From JAMXLO01 sp963812075 (GTDB taxonomy: Bacteria; Pseudomonadota; Alphaproteobacteria; Acetobacterales; Acetobacteraceae): a stretch of 64,000 nt of DNA. The notes beneath the pieces are model-generated. The model ran no database searches. It was not told where the DNA came from and saw nothing but the letters and a program-made list of their open reading frames with translations. This document shows positions 1-11,257 of the stretch, in pieces (positions within the stretch are counted from its first letter, which is position 1; each line of letters starts with the position of its first letter). The translations under genes were made by a program, and so were the position numbers. Where the stretch lies: the NCBI GenBank assembly GCA_963812075.1, contig CAWETN010000009.1:434001-498000 (forward strand). Direction: 5' to 3'.

Positions 1-164
1 GGTGCCGGAGAGCGAGTGCAGGATGCCGACCTTGATCGGCGCCGGTCTGCGCGGCAGCCGGGCGAGAACGCCGCCTTAACGCCGCCCATTGCGGCAAGCG
101 TCGCGGCGGCAGCGCCGAGGCCGCCGAAGTGGCGGCGGGTGAGCCTGGTATTCAGTGGTGCCAT
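1..164 (-). CDS. urtA: Urea-type ABC transporter solute-binding protein, N-terminal end (partial, frameshifted)
   Basis: Only the N-terminal end is in the window. Reading leftwards from the ATG at 162-164, the product starts with a twin-arginine-like export signal (TRRHFGGLGAAAATLAA). The mature start IKVGILHSLSGT follows, but in a different frame, so there is a one-base indel around position 65-85. That peptide is characteristic of UrtA-family periplasmic binding proteins, which deliver urea or short amides to a membrane ABC permease. Signal and mature part lie in the right order and distance, so this is read as one gene with an indel. The rest of the gene lies before position 1, so the ligand cannot be judged. 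Confidence 0.6.
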   Translation of the reverse strand, partial: MAPLNTRLTRRHFGGLGAAAATLAAMGGVKAAFSPGCRADRRRSRSASCTRSPA

Positions 165-495
165 TAGACCTGTTCCCTGTCCGTTCTGTTTCGTGGCGGA
201 AGCCGACGTCCCGCATCACCCGTCGGTGAGGTGCAACCGCCATGCCACGATTGCGTGATCGACGCGGTGCCGTTGGCGCGGTGCGGCACCGCGCGGCGTT
301 CCATGTCTTTGTCCGATGCGCGCAAGAAAAGACACCGGTTCCGCGATTGGACCGCCAAGCAAACCTTTGGTCGGGCTTGCGCCTTAATCGGGCAAACCAG
401 CGCTTCGTGACCAATTTTCAGGCTGTCGCGATCGGCTTGCTCGCATGCGCCGTTCTGCTGTCCGATAGCCAGGACAACAGACCGGGAGCCGATCC
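165..495. other. Intergenic region with no recognised feature
   Basis: This 331-base stretch separates the leftward solute-binding gene from the rightward monooxygenase gene. Short open frames exist on both strands but are arginine- and alanine-rich in the way of random GC-rich frames, and none resembles a known protein. It presumably holds divergent promoters, but I see no convincing -35/-10 pair, terminator hairpin or riboswitch. Confidence 0.5.
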
Positions 496-795
496 ATGAT
501 CCACGTCCTTGCCATCATCACCGCCAAGCCAGGCATGCGCGAGGCGATCCTCAAGGAGTTCCGCGCCAACATGCCGGCGGTGCATGCCGAGCAGGGCTGC
601 ATCGAATACGGGCCGGCGATCGACGCCGACGGCTCGCCGGCCAAGTTCGGCGACGACACGTTCGTGGTGATCGAGAAATGGGAGAGCCCCGACGCGCTGA
701 AGGCGCACGCGGCCTCGCCGCATATGGCGGCCTACGCCGCGAAGACGCGCGAGATGATCGCCAGCCGCGTCATCCACGTCCTGTCCGGCGGCTGA
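496..795 (+). CDS. Antibiotic-biosynthesis-monooxygenase (ABM/YgiN-like) family protein
   Basis: This is a 99-residue single-domain protein. The features seen are a short first strand (IHVLAIITAKPG), a helix (EAILKEFRANMPAVHAEQGCIEY), a central FVVIEKWES strand and the segment LKAHAASPHMAAY. That order is the dimeric ferredoxin-like fold of the ABM family, whose members include quinol monooxygenases such as YgiN and heme-degrading enzymes. Length and layout fit a complete family member, and the ATG start follows a purine-rich stretch. It stands alone between a divergent transporter gene and minC. The true substrate cannot be read from sequence; a quinone or other small aromatic is only a family-based guess. 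Confidence 0.8.
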   Translation: MIHVLAIITAKPGMREAILKEFRANMPAVHAEQGCIEYGPAIDADGSPAKFGDDTFVVIEKWESPDALKAHAASPHMAAYAAKTREMIASRVIHVLSGG

Positions 796-976
796 CGGCC
801 GCACGGCCAACGATTTCCTGCGCCCAGTCTATGCTGCGGTGCACAACGTCGAGTCGAAGGTTCGCGGCCGGCTTTTCCACAGGATATCATGAAATATCCA
901 CAGCTCTTTCTTCTTGCAGCGTAATCTGCGCGGTTCTGGTTGACCGTCGCGGCGGGCAGCTTGGTACCCCGATAGG

Positions 977-1679
977 GTGCCAACAGCCGATTCGCGTCCG
1001 TTCATCCGAGTCCGAGGCCGCTCGTTCATGGCGCTCGTGCTGGCGCCCGAGCCGCCGGTCGAGGATTGGCTCGACGCACTCGACGCGCAGGTCGAGCGCT
1101 CGCCGTCGTTCTTCGCCGGCCGTCCGGTGGTGCTCGATCTCGGCGCATTGCCAAGCGAGCAGCCGGATGTCGCCGGACTGCTGCAACGCCTGAGCAGCCG
1201 CGGCATCCGCATCATCGGCACCGAGGGCGCGCATCCGATCCTGGCAGGGGCTGGAGGCCTGGGCGCCGCTGCATGCCAACGGCACGCGCCCTGCCCGGCC
1301 GATCGACGTGCCCGACGAACCTCGCCCTACGTCAGGCCGCATCGGATACGCACGTCGCTGCTGATCGATCAGCCGGTGCGCTCCGGGCCAATCGATCGTG
1401 TTCGAGAAGGGCGACGTCACCATCGTCGGCTCGGTCGCCTCCGGCGCCGAGGTGATCGCCGGCGGCTCGATCCATGTCTATGGCGCGCTGCGCGGCCGGG
1501 CGATCGCCGGTCTCACCGGCAACAGCCGCGCGCGCATCTTCTGCCGCAGGCTGGAAGCCGAACTGCTGGCGATCGACGGCGTCTACCAGACCGCCGATGA
1601 CATGGACGCCGCGCTGCGCGGCAAGCCGGTGCAGGCCTGGCTCGCCGGCGAGGCGATGATGTTGGCAACGCTCGACTGA
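977..1679 (+). CDS. minC: Septum site-determining protein MinC (frameshifted)
   Basis: MinC inhibits FtsZ assembly away from mid-cell and is recruited to the membrane by MinD. The N-terminal domain reads from a GTG start (IRVRGRSFMALVLAPEPP, then FFAGRPVVLDLGALPS). The C-terminal beta-helix domain reads FEKGDVTIVGSVASGAEVIAGGS and ARIFCRRLEAELLAIDGVY. The two lie in different frames. The sequence GTGCGCTCCGGGCCAATCG near 1378-1396 restores VRSGQSIVFEKGD if one G of the GGG run is removed. At least two further indels lie around 1240-1340. Total length (about 234 codons) is normal for the family. The gene ends 14 bases before minD, so this is a minCDE operon. Sequencing error is more likely than gene loss because minD and minE are otherwise preserved. 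Confidence 0.85.
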
Positions 1680-1693
1680 GGGGAGAAGATCAG

Positions 1694-2513
1694 ATGGCCA
1701 CGGTCATAGTCGTGACATCCGGCAAGGGCGGCGTCGGCAAGACGACATCGACCGCCGCGCTCGGCGCCGCGCTGGCGCAGCCGGGCCAGAATGTCGTCGT
1801 GGTCGATTTCGATGTCGGGCTGCGCAACCTCGACCTGGTGATGGGCGCCGAACGCCGCGTCGTGTTCGACCTGATCAACGTGGTGCAGGGCGATGCGAAG
1901 CTGCCGCAGGCGCTGATCCGCGACAAGCGCATCGACACGCTGTCGCTGCTGCCGGCGTCGCAGACCCGCGACAAGGACGCGCTGACCGCCGAAGGCGTGA
2001 CGCGGGTGATCGACGAGCTGCGCGAGAAATTCGACTGGATCATCTGCGACAGCCCCGCCGGCATCGAGCGCGGCGCCACGCTGGCGATGCGCCATGCCGA
2101 CGCCGCGGTGGTGGTGACCAATCCCGAGGTCTCGTCGGTGCGCGACTCCGACCGCATCATCGGCATGCTCGATTCGAAGACGGCGAAGGCCGAGAAGGGC
2201 GAGCGGATCGAAAAGCACCTGCTGCTGACGCGCTACGATCCGGCGCGTGCCGCGCGCGGCGAGATGCTGAAGACCGAGGACGTGCTGGAGATCCTGTCGA
2301 TCCCGCTGCTCGGCATCATCCCGGAGAGCGAGGAGGTGCTGCGCGCCTCGAACCTCGGCACGCCGGTGACGCTGGGCAATCCGAACAGCGTGGCGGCAAA
2401 GGCCTATTTCGACGCGGCACGCCGGCTGCGCGGCGAGACGCTGGTGGTCACCGTGCCGGCCGAACGGCGCAGGCTTCATGGGACGGCTGTTCGGCCGGAG
2501 GGCCGTGGCATGA
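1694..2513 (+). CDS. minD: Septum site-determining ATPase MinD (one indel near its end)
   Basis: MinD is a membrane-cycling ATPase of the ParA/MinD (deviant Walker A) family. The motif GKGGVGKTTSTAALG sits at residues 10-24, followed by VVDFDVGLRNLDLVMG and DWIICDSPAGIERGA. The family's C-terminal amphipathic membrane helix, GFMGRLFGRRAVA, is present just before a TGA at 2511-2513, but one frame away from the body. An indel near 2470 therefore separates it, and without it the frame runs on into minE. The TGA overlaps the minE ATG (2510-2512) as ATGA. Restored length is about 272 residues, normal for MinD. It acts with the adjacent MinC and MinE to place the division septum. Confidence 0.92.
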
Positions 2514-2797
2514 ATCTGATGAGCCTGTTCCGCCGCCGCAATTCCGCGCCGGTGGCGCGCGAGCGGCTGCAGGTGCTGCTGGCGCATGAGCGCGCCTTCG
2601 CCGGCCAATCGGATCTGCTCGCCGTGCTGCAGGAGGAGATCATCGCGGTGATCGCCAAGCATGTGACGATCGAGCGCGACCGCGTGCAGATCAAGCTCGA
2701 TCGCGGCGATCCGATCTCGACGCTGGAGATCGACGTCGAGGTCCCCAGCGCCGCCGCCGCCGCTGCGCTGCGGCAGGCCCGGCCGGCGATGGCCTGA
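2510..2797 (+). CDS. minE: Cell division topological specificity factor MinE
   Basis: MinE is a small protein of 95 residues that stimulates the MinD ATPase and drives pole-to-pole oscillation. The N-terminal membrane-binding segment MNLMSLFRR is followed by the anti-MinCD region (APVARERLQVLLAHER) and the topological domain (QEEIIAVIAKHV, then VQIKLDRGDPISTLEIDVEVP). The ATG at 2510 overlaps the restored minD stop, so expression is probably translationally coupled. Because of the indel in minD, the frame as given reads straight through from MinD into MinE; see the findings. The gene ends two bases before the end of the convergent treY gene, with no room for a terminator hairpin between them. 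Confidence 0.93.
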   Translation: MNLMSLFRRRNSAPVARERLQVLLAHERAFAGQSDLLAVLQEEIIAVIAKHVTIERDRVQIKLDRGDPISTLEIDVEVPSAAAAAALRQARPAMA

Positions 2798-2799
2798 GG

Positions 2800-5349
2800 C
2801 TACCTGGTCGCCAGCAGCGCGATGGGAAACTCGGCGAGCACATCCGCGACGCGGACCTGCCGTTCGAGACGCGGGTGATCGGCGCCGCCGACCCTGTCGC
2901 GCAGCGCGCGGCCGGCGATCGCGTCGGGCAGCAGCAGCATCGTGTCTCGCCAGGCCGCGGCCGGGATGCAGATCCGATCGCTCCCGTCCGGCAGCAGAGA
3001 CATGCTGAGCTTCGGGACGACAACGACCGCATGCGCCTCGCCCTGCGAGCGGGCGAAGGCGACGACGTTTGCCGCACGCGCTCCCGTTACTTCGATGGGC
3101 CGATAGTCGCCGCGTGAAAACAGTGTCGGCATCTCCTTGCGCAAGGCCAGGGCACACCGGATGACCGCCTGCTTCACGCGTCCGTCGCGCCAGTGCGCCG
3201 CGAGTTGTGCCGGCGGTGCGGCGGACTTCAGCGCATCGACCCGCGCGGTGAATTCCACCGGCCGGCGGTTGTCCGGATCGACCAGGCTCTGATCCCAGAA
3301 CTCCGCGCCCTGGTAGAAATCCGGCACGCCCGGCGCCGTCATCTTCAGCAGCGTTTGCGTCAGACCGTTCAAGGCTCCGGCCGGTGCGATGCGGTCGGCC
3401 AGTCGTCGCGCGCCCGCACAGAATTCGTCGTCGGCCATGATGGCCTCGAGGAATGACCGGCTCGCTGCTTCGTACTCCTGGTTCGGCGCATCCCAGTCGG
3501 TTTCCAGCTTGGCTTCGCGCATCGCCTTCAACTGCCAGCCGGCCAGCCGCTCGGTGAACGCGCGCGCATCGAACGCCTCGACCGGCCAGGCACCGACGAT
3601 CATCTCGTACAGCATCGTCTCGTCGCCCGGCGACGGCATCGGTCGATCGCCGTTGCGACGGTGCCGCGAGTTCAGCGCCAGCCAGTGCCGCACGGCGCTC
3701 TCCCACTCGCCGGCAATCTCGCTGAGCACCGCGAGCCGCACCCGGACGTCCTCGCCGCGCTTGTGGTCGTGCGTGGCGGTGGCCAGCATCGCATCCGGAA
3801 AATGCGCGCGCCGCTCCGTATTGGCCGCGTGGAACTCCGGCACGCCGATGCTGAAGCGACGCATGTCGGCACCGACCTCGTTGCGCGACAGCAGCACGCC
3901 GTAGCGATAGTAGGCGGTGTCCTCGACCGCCTTCGCCGCGACTGGGGCGCTCAGCTGCTGAAATCGGACCGCTGCCTCTGGGGTCGCCTCCTCGCCAAGC
4001 CAGCGCTCCAGCAGTTCGAGCGTCGGATGATAGGCCGCCGGCACCTCCTTCATCGCTTCCGCGACCGCCTGCGCGACAGCCTCCGATCGCGCGCCGACGC
4101 CATAGTCGCGATACACCGGGAAATGCGCGAGCAGCGCCACCAGCGCGCGGCGGATCGCCGCTCCCGTCACGTCGCGCGTATCCACATTTGCCGTGGCGAT
4201 CCGGTGCAGCGCGGCGACCACGGCGTCGAGCTGTGCGGTGAACGCGTGTTCCAGCAGGTCGCGCCGTGCCGCGGTCTCCTCGATCGGTGAAGTCGTCCGG
4301 GCGCCCGCTCACGTCGTTGCCACAGGGCCTTCAACGTGGCTTCGCCCGCAGCGTCGTGCAGCAGCGCGCTCACCACGTCCATGAAGTCGTAGCCGCTGGT
4401 GCCGTCCACGCCCCAGTCATCGGGCAGGCGCTCGCCGGCGCCGAGGATCTTCTCCACGACGAACCAGGCGGGACCGGGCAGTGCAGTCCGCCGGACGCTG
4501 CCCTGCCAACGCGTCCAGCCGCGCGCGCAGGCGCCGGCAATAGCCCGGCGGATCGGCCAGTCCATCGACGTGATCCACCCGCACGCCGTCGATCAGCCCT
4601 TCGCGATACAGCCGGAACAGCGTGGCATGCGTCGCCTCGAACACCGCCTCGTCCTCGACCCGCACGCCGATCAGGCCGTTGATGTCGAAGAAGCGTCGCC
4701 AGTTGGTGGCATCGCCGGCACTGCGCCACCAGGCAAGCCGGTAGTGCTGGTGCTCCAGCAGCCGGTGCAGGCGCTCGCGTCCCGCCTCGCCTGCGGCGTC
4801 GAACGCGTCCGGCGGTGCTGCCTCGATTTGTGCGTGATCCTCAGGGCGGACAGGGAACAGCGTGTCGTAATATCGGATCGCCGGTTCATCGCGGTCACGC
4901 ACCACGGTGATCGTGCCATCGCGCAGTGCCTCGCCGTAACTGGCCCCAAGGAATGGTGCGAGAACCTTGTCGTCGGCGTCCCAGTCGATATCGAAGAAAT
5001 TGGCGCAGGCGCTCGCCCGGCCGTTGCGCAGCACGTCCGCCCACCAGGGATTTTCGATCCCGCCCGCGGCCATATGGTTCGGCACGATATCGACGATCAG
5101 GCCAAGCCCGGCGCCGCGCAGTGTCGCTACCAGCCCGCGCAGTCCCGCCTCGCCGCCAAGCTCGGGATTGACCTGGGTTGGATCGGTCACGTCATAGCCA
5201 TGCGTCGATCCCGCGCGCGCCATGAGAATCGGTGAGCTGTATAAATGGCTGATCCCAAGTCGCGTCATATAGGGAACCAGCCCGGCCGCATCGGCGAAGG
5301 TGAACCCGCGATGCAGTTGCAGCCGCATCGTGGCGCGTGGCGGGCTCAC
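2800..5349 (-). CDS. treY: Maltooligosyl trehalose synthase TreY (frameshifted)
   Basis: TreY isomerises the reducing-end alpha-1,4 bond of a maltodextrin to an alpha,alpha-1,1 bond, giving maltooligosyl trehalose for TreZ. The N-terminal part carries GFTFADAAGLVPYMTRLGISH, then THGYDVTDPTQVNPELGG and IVDIVPNHMA. The nucleophile region reads DGVRVDHVDGLADP, typical of TreY within GH13. The middle and C-terminal parts (ATANVDTRDVTGAAIRRALVA, VPDFYQGAEFWDQSLVDPDNRRPV) continue in other frames, so indels lie near 4500 and 4290. Total length of about 850 codons is normal. The GTG start at 5347-5349 overlaps the malQ stop; an ATG at 5326-5328 is an alternative. It is the last gene of the seven-gene operon. 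Confidence 0.9.
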
Positions 5350-7418
5350 AGCCTTGGCCGCTTCGCCGCCAGCTGCTGGACGCGTGCAGCGGTGCGCGGC
5401 TCATCGAGCAGCGCTCCGGCCTCAGTGGTCAGCCGGCGACGCCAGTTCGGATGCTGATCGATCGTCCCGGGCAGGTTCGGTTGTTCCTCGACGCCCAGCA
5501 GGTCCTCGATCGGCGGCAGGCAAAGCGGCGACGGGGTCGCAGCGATGAAGGACAGCGCCACGTCCGCCACCGGTTGCATGTCGTGCGGCGCCGGCGGGTC
5601 GCCGTGCGCGGTTCCGGCCTGCACGAAAGCGGACCAGAGCGCGTTGCGATCACCGGCACGTTCGGCCGCGACATCCACTTCGTTCACGCCGACGCCGAGG
5701 CGTCCGCATGCGGCGCGCGTCACGATGTCCAGTCCGCGCCACCACCCCGCGACAGTCGGCAGATCATGAGTCGAGGTCATCGCAACGGCGGAGTGGTTCC
5801 AAGCCTCGGGTGGGCAGAACGCATGGCCGTTCCGTTCGAACCACAGCACGCGCATGCCGTGCAGACCGGCGATCTCCAGTTCCTCGCGGAAGCCAGCCGG
5901 CACCGTGCCAAGGTCCTCTCCGACGACGATCGCGTCGTGCCGGTGCGATTCGAGCGCCAGCAGGCGCAGCAGGTCGTTGAGCGGATACGCCAGGTAGGCG
6001 CCGTCGGCGGGATCTGCGCCCTGCGGGATGAGCCACAGCCGCGTGAGCCCCATCGCATGGTCGATCCGCACGCCGCCGGTGTTGCGCAACGCCGCGCGAA
6101 CGGTGGCAAGGAAGGGGGCGAATCCACCGGCCACGAGCGCGCGCGGCGAGAATCCGGTCAGCCCCCAATCCTGCCCGCGCGGATTGAACATATCCGGCGG
6201 CGCGCCGATCGAAAGGCCACCGAGCAGGTCGGCCTGCCGGCTCCACGCATGGCTGCCGGCCGGGTCCATGCCCACCGCCAGATCGCCGATCAACCCGATG
6301 CGCATGCCGCCGGCGCGGGCGCGCTGTTGCGCGATACGGAGCGAGCGCTCGGTGAGCCACTGCAGGAAGCACTGGAACAGCACCTCGTCGTCGTTCGATT
6401 CCGCGAACACCGCGACCGCCGCGCTGCCGGGGTCACGCAGATCCGTTGGCCAGTTGCGCCAGTCGCCGGTGCCAGCCGCGAGCCTGATCGCATGCAGTGC
6501 TTCGAACACGGCGTGCTGCTTCAGTAGTTCCCCGCCATCGGCGCGATAGCTCGCGAAGTCGAGGTGCAATGGCTCCTCGCCGTCGATGAACCGCGCGAAC
6601 AGCGCACGCAGCAGCCGACCCTTGGCGCGCGCCGCGACCGGCCAGTCGATCAGCGGTTCGGCCTCCAGCCGTTCGAAGGTCTCGGCCAGCCCATTGTCGC
6701 GCAAAGCGGCCGCCACGAACGCCTCGCCGAGTACCAGGGTTGGTGATGCATGCAGCGGGTTGAAGAACAGGCGGGTCGAAGGCGAATACGGCCCGAAGCG
6801 CGACGGATCGGCGCCGAACAGCGCATGCAGCGGGCTGAGCGCCAGCGCGTCGGCGCCGCGCGCGCCCGCGGATTCCGCCAGCGCAGCAATCCCCGCCGCA
6901 TCGCCGATGCCGCCGTCGCCGCGACTGTGCAGCGAATAGACCTGCGCCGCGAGGCCCCACAGGCGCGCATCCGGCACCGCATCCTCGATCGTGTGGCAAC
7001 GCCGTGGTGCCACTGCCAGGACGAATTCGCGATCATCGATCAGCAGGCGGTGATAGCCCGGCGTGCTGACCGCCGGCACGCGCAGACGCCCGCGCACCGG
7101 TGACAGCTGGAGATCCTGGTTCTCGCCTGTCTCCAGGCACAGCCGCGCGTCACACGGTTCGTTGGCCCCGACGTCGAGCCGGGTCGGTCGGCCGGCCGTC
7201 GCGGTGATCAGCGGCGGCAGCCCCTGTATGGTGGATCGGCGCTGCAGCAGCCGACGGCTGGCGAGGACATCGCTCCGCGTGCTGCACGCCAGTCCGAGCG
7301 CCTCCAGCATGCAGCGCAGCACCTCGGGGGGCACCATCTTCGGATTGCCCGCGTGATCGTGCCACTCCACGGCTATTCCGGCACGCGTCGCCAGGTCGCG
7401 TATTGCCTCGTCAATCAT
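5346..7418 (-). CDS. malQ: 4-alpha-glucanotransferase (amylomaltase)
   Basis: MalQ is a cytoplasmic GH77 enzyme of about 690 residues that transfers segments between alpha-1,4 glucans and releases glucose. The catalytic motifs are visible in order: RIDHAMGLTRLWLIP (nucleophile Asp), VVGEDLGTVP (acid/base Glu) and TSTHDLPTVAGWW (stabilising Asp). The ATG at 7416-7418 (MIDEAIRDLATRAGI) overlaps the last eight bases of treZ; the frame is open further upstream, but that would cover more of treZ. Between TreZ and TreY it probably lengthens short maltodextrins left after debranching into good TreY substrates. No frame disruption is seen. Confidence 0.93.
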   Translation of the reverse strand: MIDEAIRDLATRAGIAVEWHDHAGNPKMVPPEVLRCMLEALGLACSTRSDVLASRRLLQRRSTIQGLPPLITATAGRPTRLDVGANEPCDARLCLETGENQDLQLSPVRGRLRVPAVSTPGYHRLLIDDREFVLAVAPRRCHTIEDAVPDARLWGLAAQVYSLHSRGDGGIGDAAGIAALAESAGARGADALALSPLHALFGADPSRFGPYSPSTRLFFNPLHASPTLVLGEAFVAAALRDNGLAETFERLEAEPLIDWPVAARAKGRLLRALFARFIDGEEPLHLDFASYRADGGELLKQHAVFEALHAIRLAAGTGDWRNWPTDLRDPGSAAVAVFAESNDDEVLFQCFLQWLTERSLRIAQQRARAGGMRIGLIGDLAVGMDPAGSHAWSRQADLLGGLSIGAPPDMFNPRGQDWGLTGFSPRALVAGGFAPFLATVRAALRNTGGVRIDHAMGLTRLWLIPQGADPADGAYLAYPLNDLLRLLALESHRHDAIVVGEDLGTVPAGFREELEIAGLHGMRVLWFERNGHAFCPPEAWNHSAVAMTSTHDLPTVAGWWRGLDIVTRAACGRLGVGVNEVDVAAERAGDRNALWSAFVQAGTAHGDPPAPHDMQPVADVALSFIAATPSPLCLPPIEDLLGVEEQPNLPGTIDQHPNWRRRLTTEAGALLDEPRTAARVQQLAAKRPRL

Positions 7419-9149
7419 TGGCAGCCTGATGCTCTGCAAGGAAAACACAGGTGCAATGTCCAGGCAGTGCATCGGCCGATACCACAGCGCTGGCAAACAG
7501 CAGCGGCGCGGTCGGCAGGTCGGCCGGCACGGGGTCAGCGCCGAGATTGCTGGCCATCGTCAGGATGGCGCCGTCTCCCATCCGCCACCGCGCCACGACC
7601 GCCTTCGATCCGATCACCTCAGCCGTCAGCGACCGGGTGCCGTCCAGACGCGGCACGATCTCGCTCGCCCGCAATTCGATCAACCGCCGATACAACGCCT
7701 CGCGCGCCGTTCCGAGCGCGGTGTCCGGGTGCGGCATCGACGCGGCGAATGTCTCCTGCGCATTGGGATCAGGAATCCGCTCCCGCGTGTCCGGATCGGA
7801 GAACGCCGGAAACTTCGCGAACTCCGCGCGACGCCCTTCGCGCACGGCATCGGCAAGTCGGCCGGCATGGTCGGCAAAGAACAGGAACGGCGTCCTGCTC
7901 GCAGTCTCCTCGCCCATGAACAGCATCGGGATCTGCGGGCTCAGGAGCACCAGCGCGATGGCCGCCTCGAGCGCCGCCGGCTCCGCCAGGACCGTCAGCC
8001 GCTCACCGAAGGCGCGGTTGCCGATCTGATCGTGGTTCTGCAGGAACAGCACGAAGGCGGTCGGCGGCAGGTGGCCACTCGGCAGGCCGCGTGGCTCGCC
8101 CGTGTAGCGCAGATGTTCGCCTTGGTAGATGAAGCCTTCGGCGAGGCAGCGCGCCAGCTTCCAGGCCGGCTGCTCGGCATAGTCGAGATAATAGCCGGCG
8201 TCCTCGCCGGTGAGCAGCGTGTGCAGCACGTTGTGCCCGTCGTCGTTCCATTGCGCATCGATGCCCTTGCTCAGATGCGCCGCATCGTTGTGATGCTCGA
8301 GCACAAGGTGCACGTGCCGTTCCGGCGGCACCGCGGCGCGCACGGTTGCGGCCATCTCATCCACCCAGTCCTGCTCCGGAATGGCATGCACTGCATCGAA
8401 GCGAAGCCCGTCGAAACGATATTCCGTCAGCCAGTAGAGCACATTCTCGGTGAAGAAGCCGCGGACCTCGGGACGGCGAAAATCGATCGCCGGTCCCCAC
8501 GGCGTGTGGCGATCCTCGCGGAAGAACTGCGGCGCGTACAGCGACAGGTAGTTCCCATCCGGTCCGAAATGATTGTAGACCACGTCGAGGAAGATCATCA
8601 GCCCATGGTCGTGCGCAGCGTCGATGAGCGCCTTCAGTTCCTCGGGCGTGCCGTAGGCCGCATCGGGCGCATAGGGCAGCGTGCCGTCATATCCCCAGTT
8701 GCGGCGGCCGGGAAAATCGTTGACCGGCATCAGCTCGACGGCGGTGACGCCGAGGGCCGCCAGCCTGGGAAGCTCGCGTGCGACGCCACCGAACCCGCCC
8801 AGCACGCCGGCGTGCAGCTCGTACAGGACCGTTTCGCGCCACGGCCGGCCGCACCACGCTGTGTTGCGCCAGACATAGCGGGTCGGGTCCACCACGAGGC
8901 TTGGGTCATGCACATCGTTGGCCTGCGCACGTGACGCCGGGTCGGGCACCAGCATGCCGTCCGCAAGGCGGTAGCGGTAGCGGCGGCCATGCGCGCATCG
9001 CGCGGTGGCTTCGAACCACCCATCGGCCAGGCGTGCCATTGGCAGGAGCGGGCCGTCCTCGAATGCGACGCTGATGGTCTCCTGCGCCGGCGCCCACAGG
9101 CGGAAGCGGGTCTCGCCGCTTTCCAGGCGAACTGCGCCATAGTGCCAGT

Positions 9150-9153
<4 letters not shown>
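7411..9153 (-). CDS. treZ: Malto-oligosyltrehalose trehalohydrolase TreZ
   Basis: TreZ releases free trehalose from the end of the maltooligosyl trehalose made by TreY. The 580-residue product has an N-terminal carbohydrate-binding-like beta domain (GETRFRLWAPAQETISVAFEDG) and a GH13 barrel. The barrel shows VLYELHAGVLGGFGGV, VVYNHFGPDGNYL, the nucleophile region FDGLRFDAVHAI, VLEHHNDAAHL and LQNHDQIGNRAFGERL. The ATG at 9151-9153 overlaps the restored glgX stop as ATGA, and the stop overlaps malQ. A longer open frame upstream is rejected because it covers the glgX end in an arginine-rich frame. The gene is intact. Confidence 0.94.

Positions 9154-11240
<2,087 letters not shown>

Positions 11241-11257
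<17 letters not shown>

Noticed and set aside
1583..4312. Very long leftward open frame (909 codons) across minD, minE and treY
   Set aside because: It is rich in Arg, Ala and Gly, runs antisense to minD and through treY in a shifted frame, and has no known motif. Long shadow frames are expected in DNA this GC-rich.
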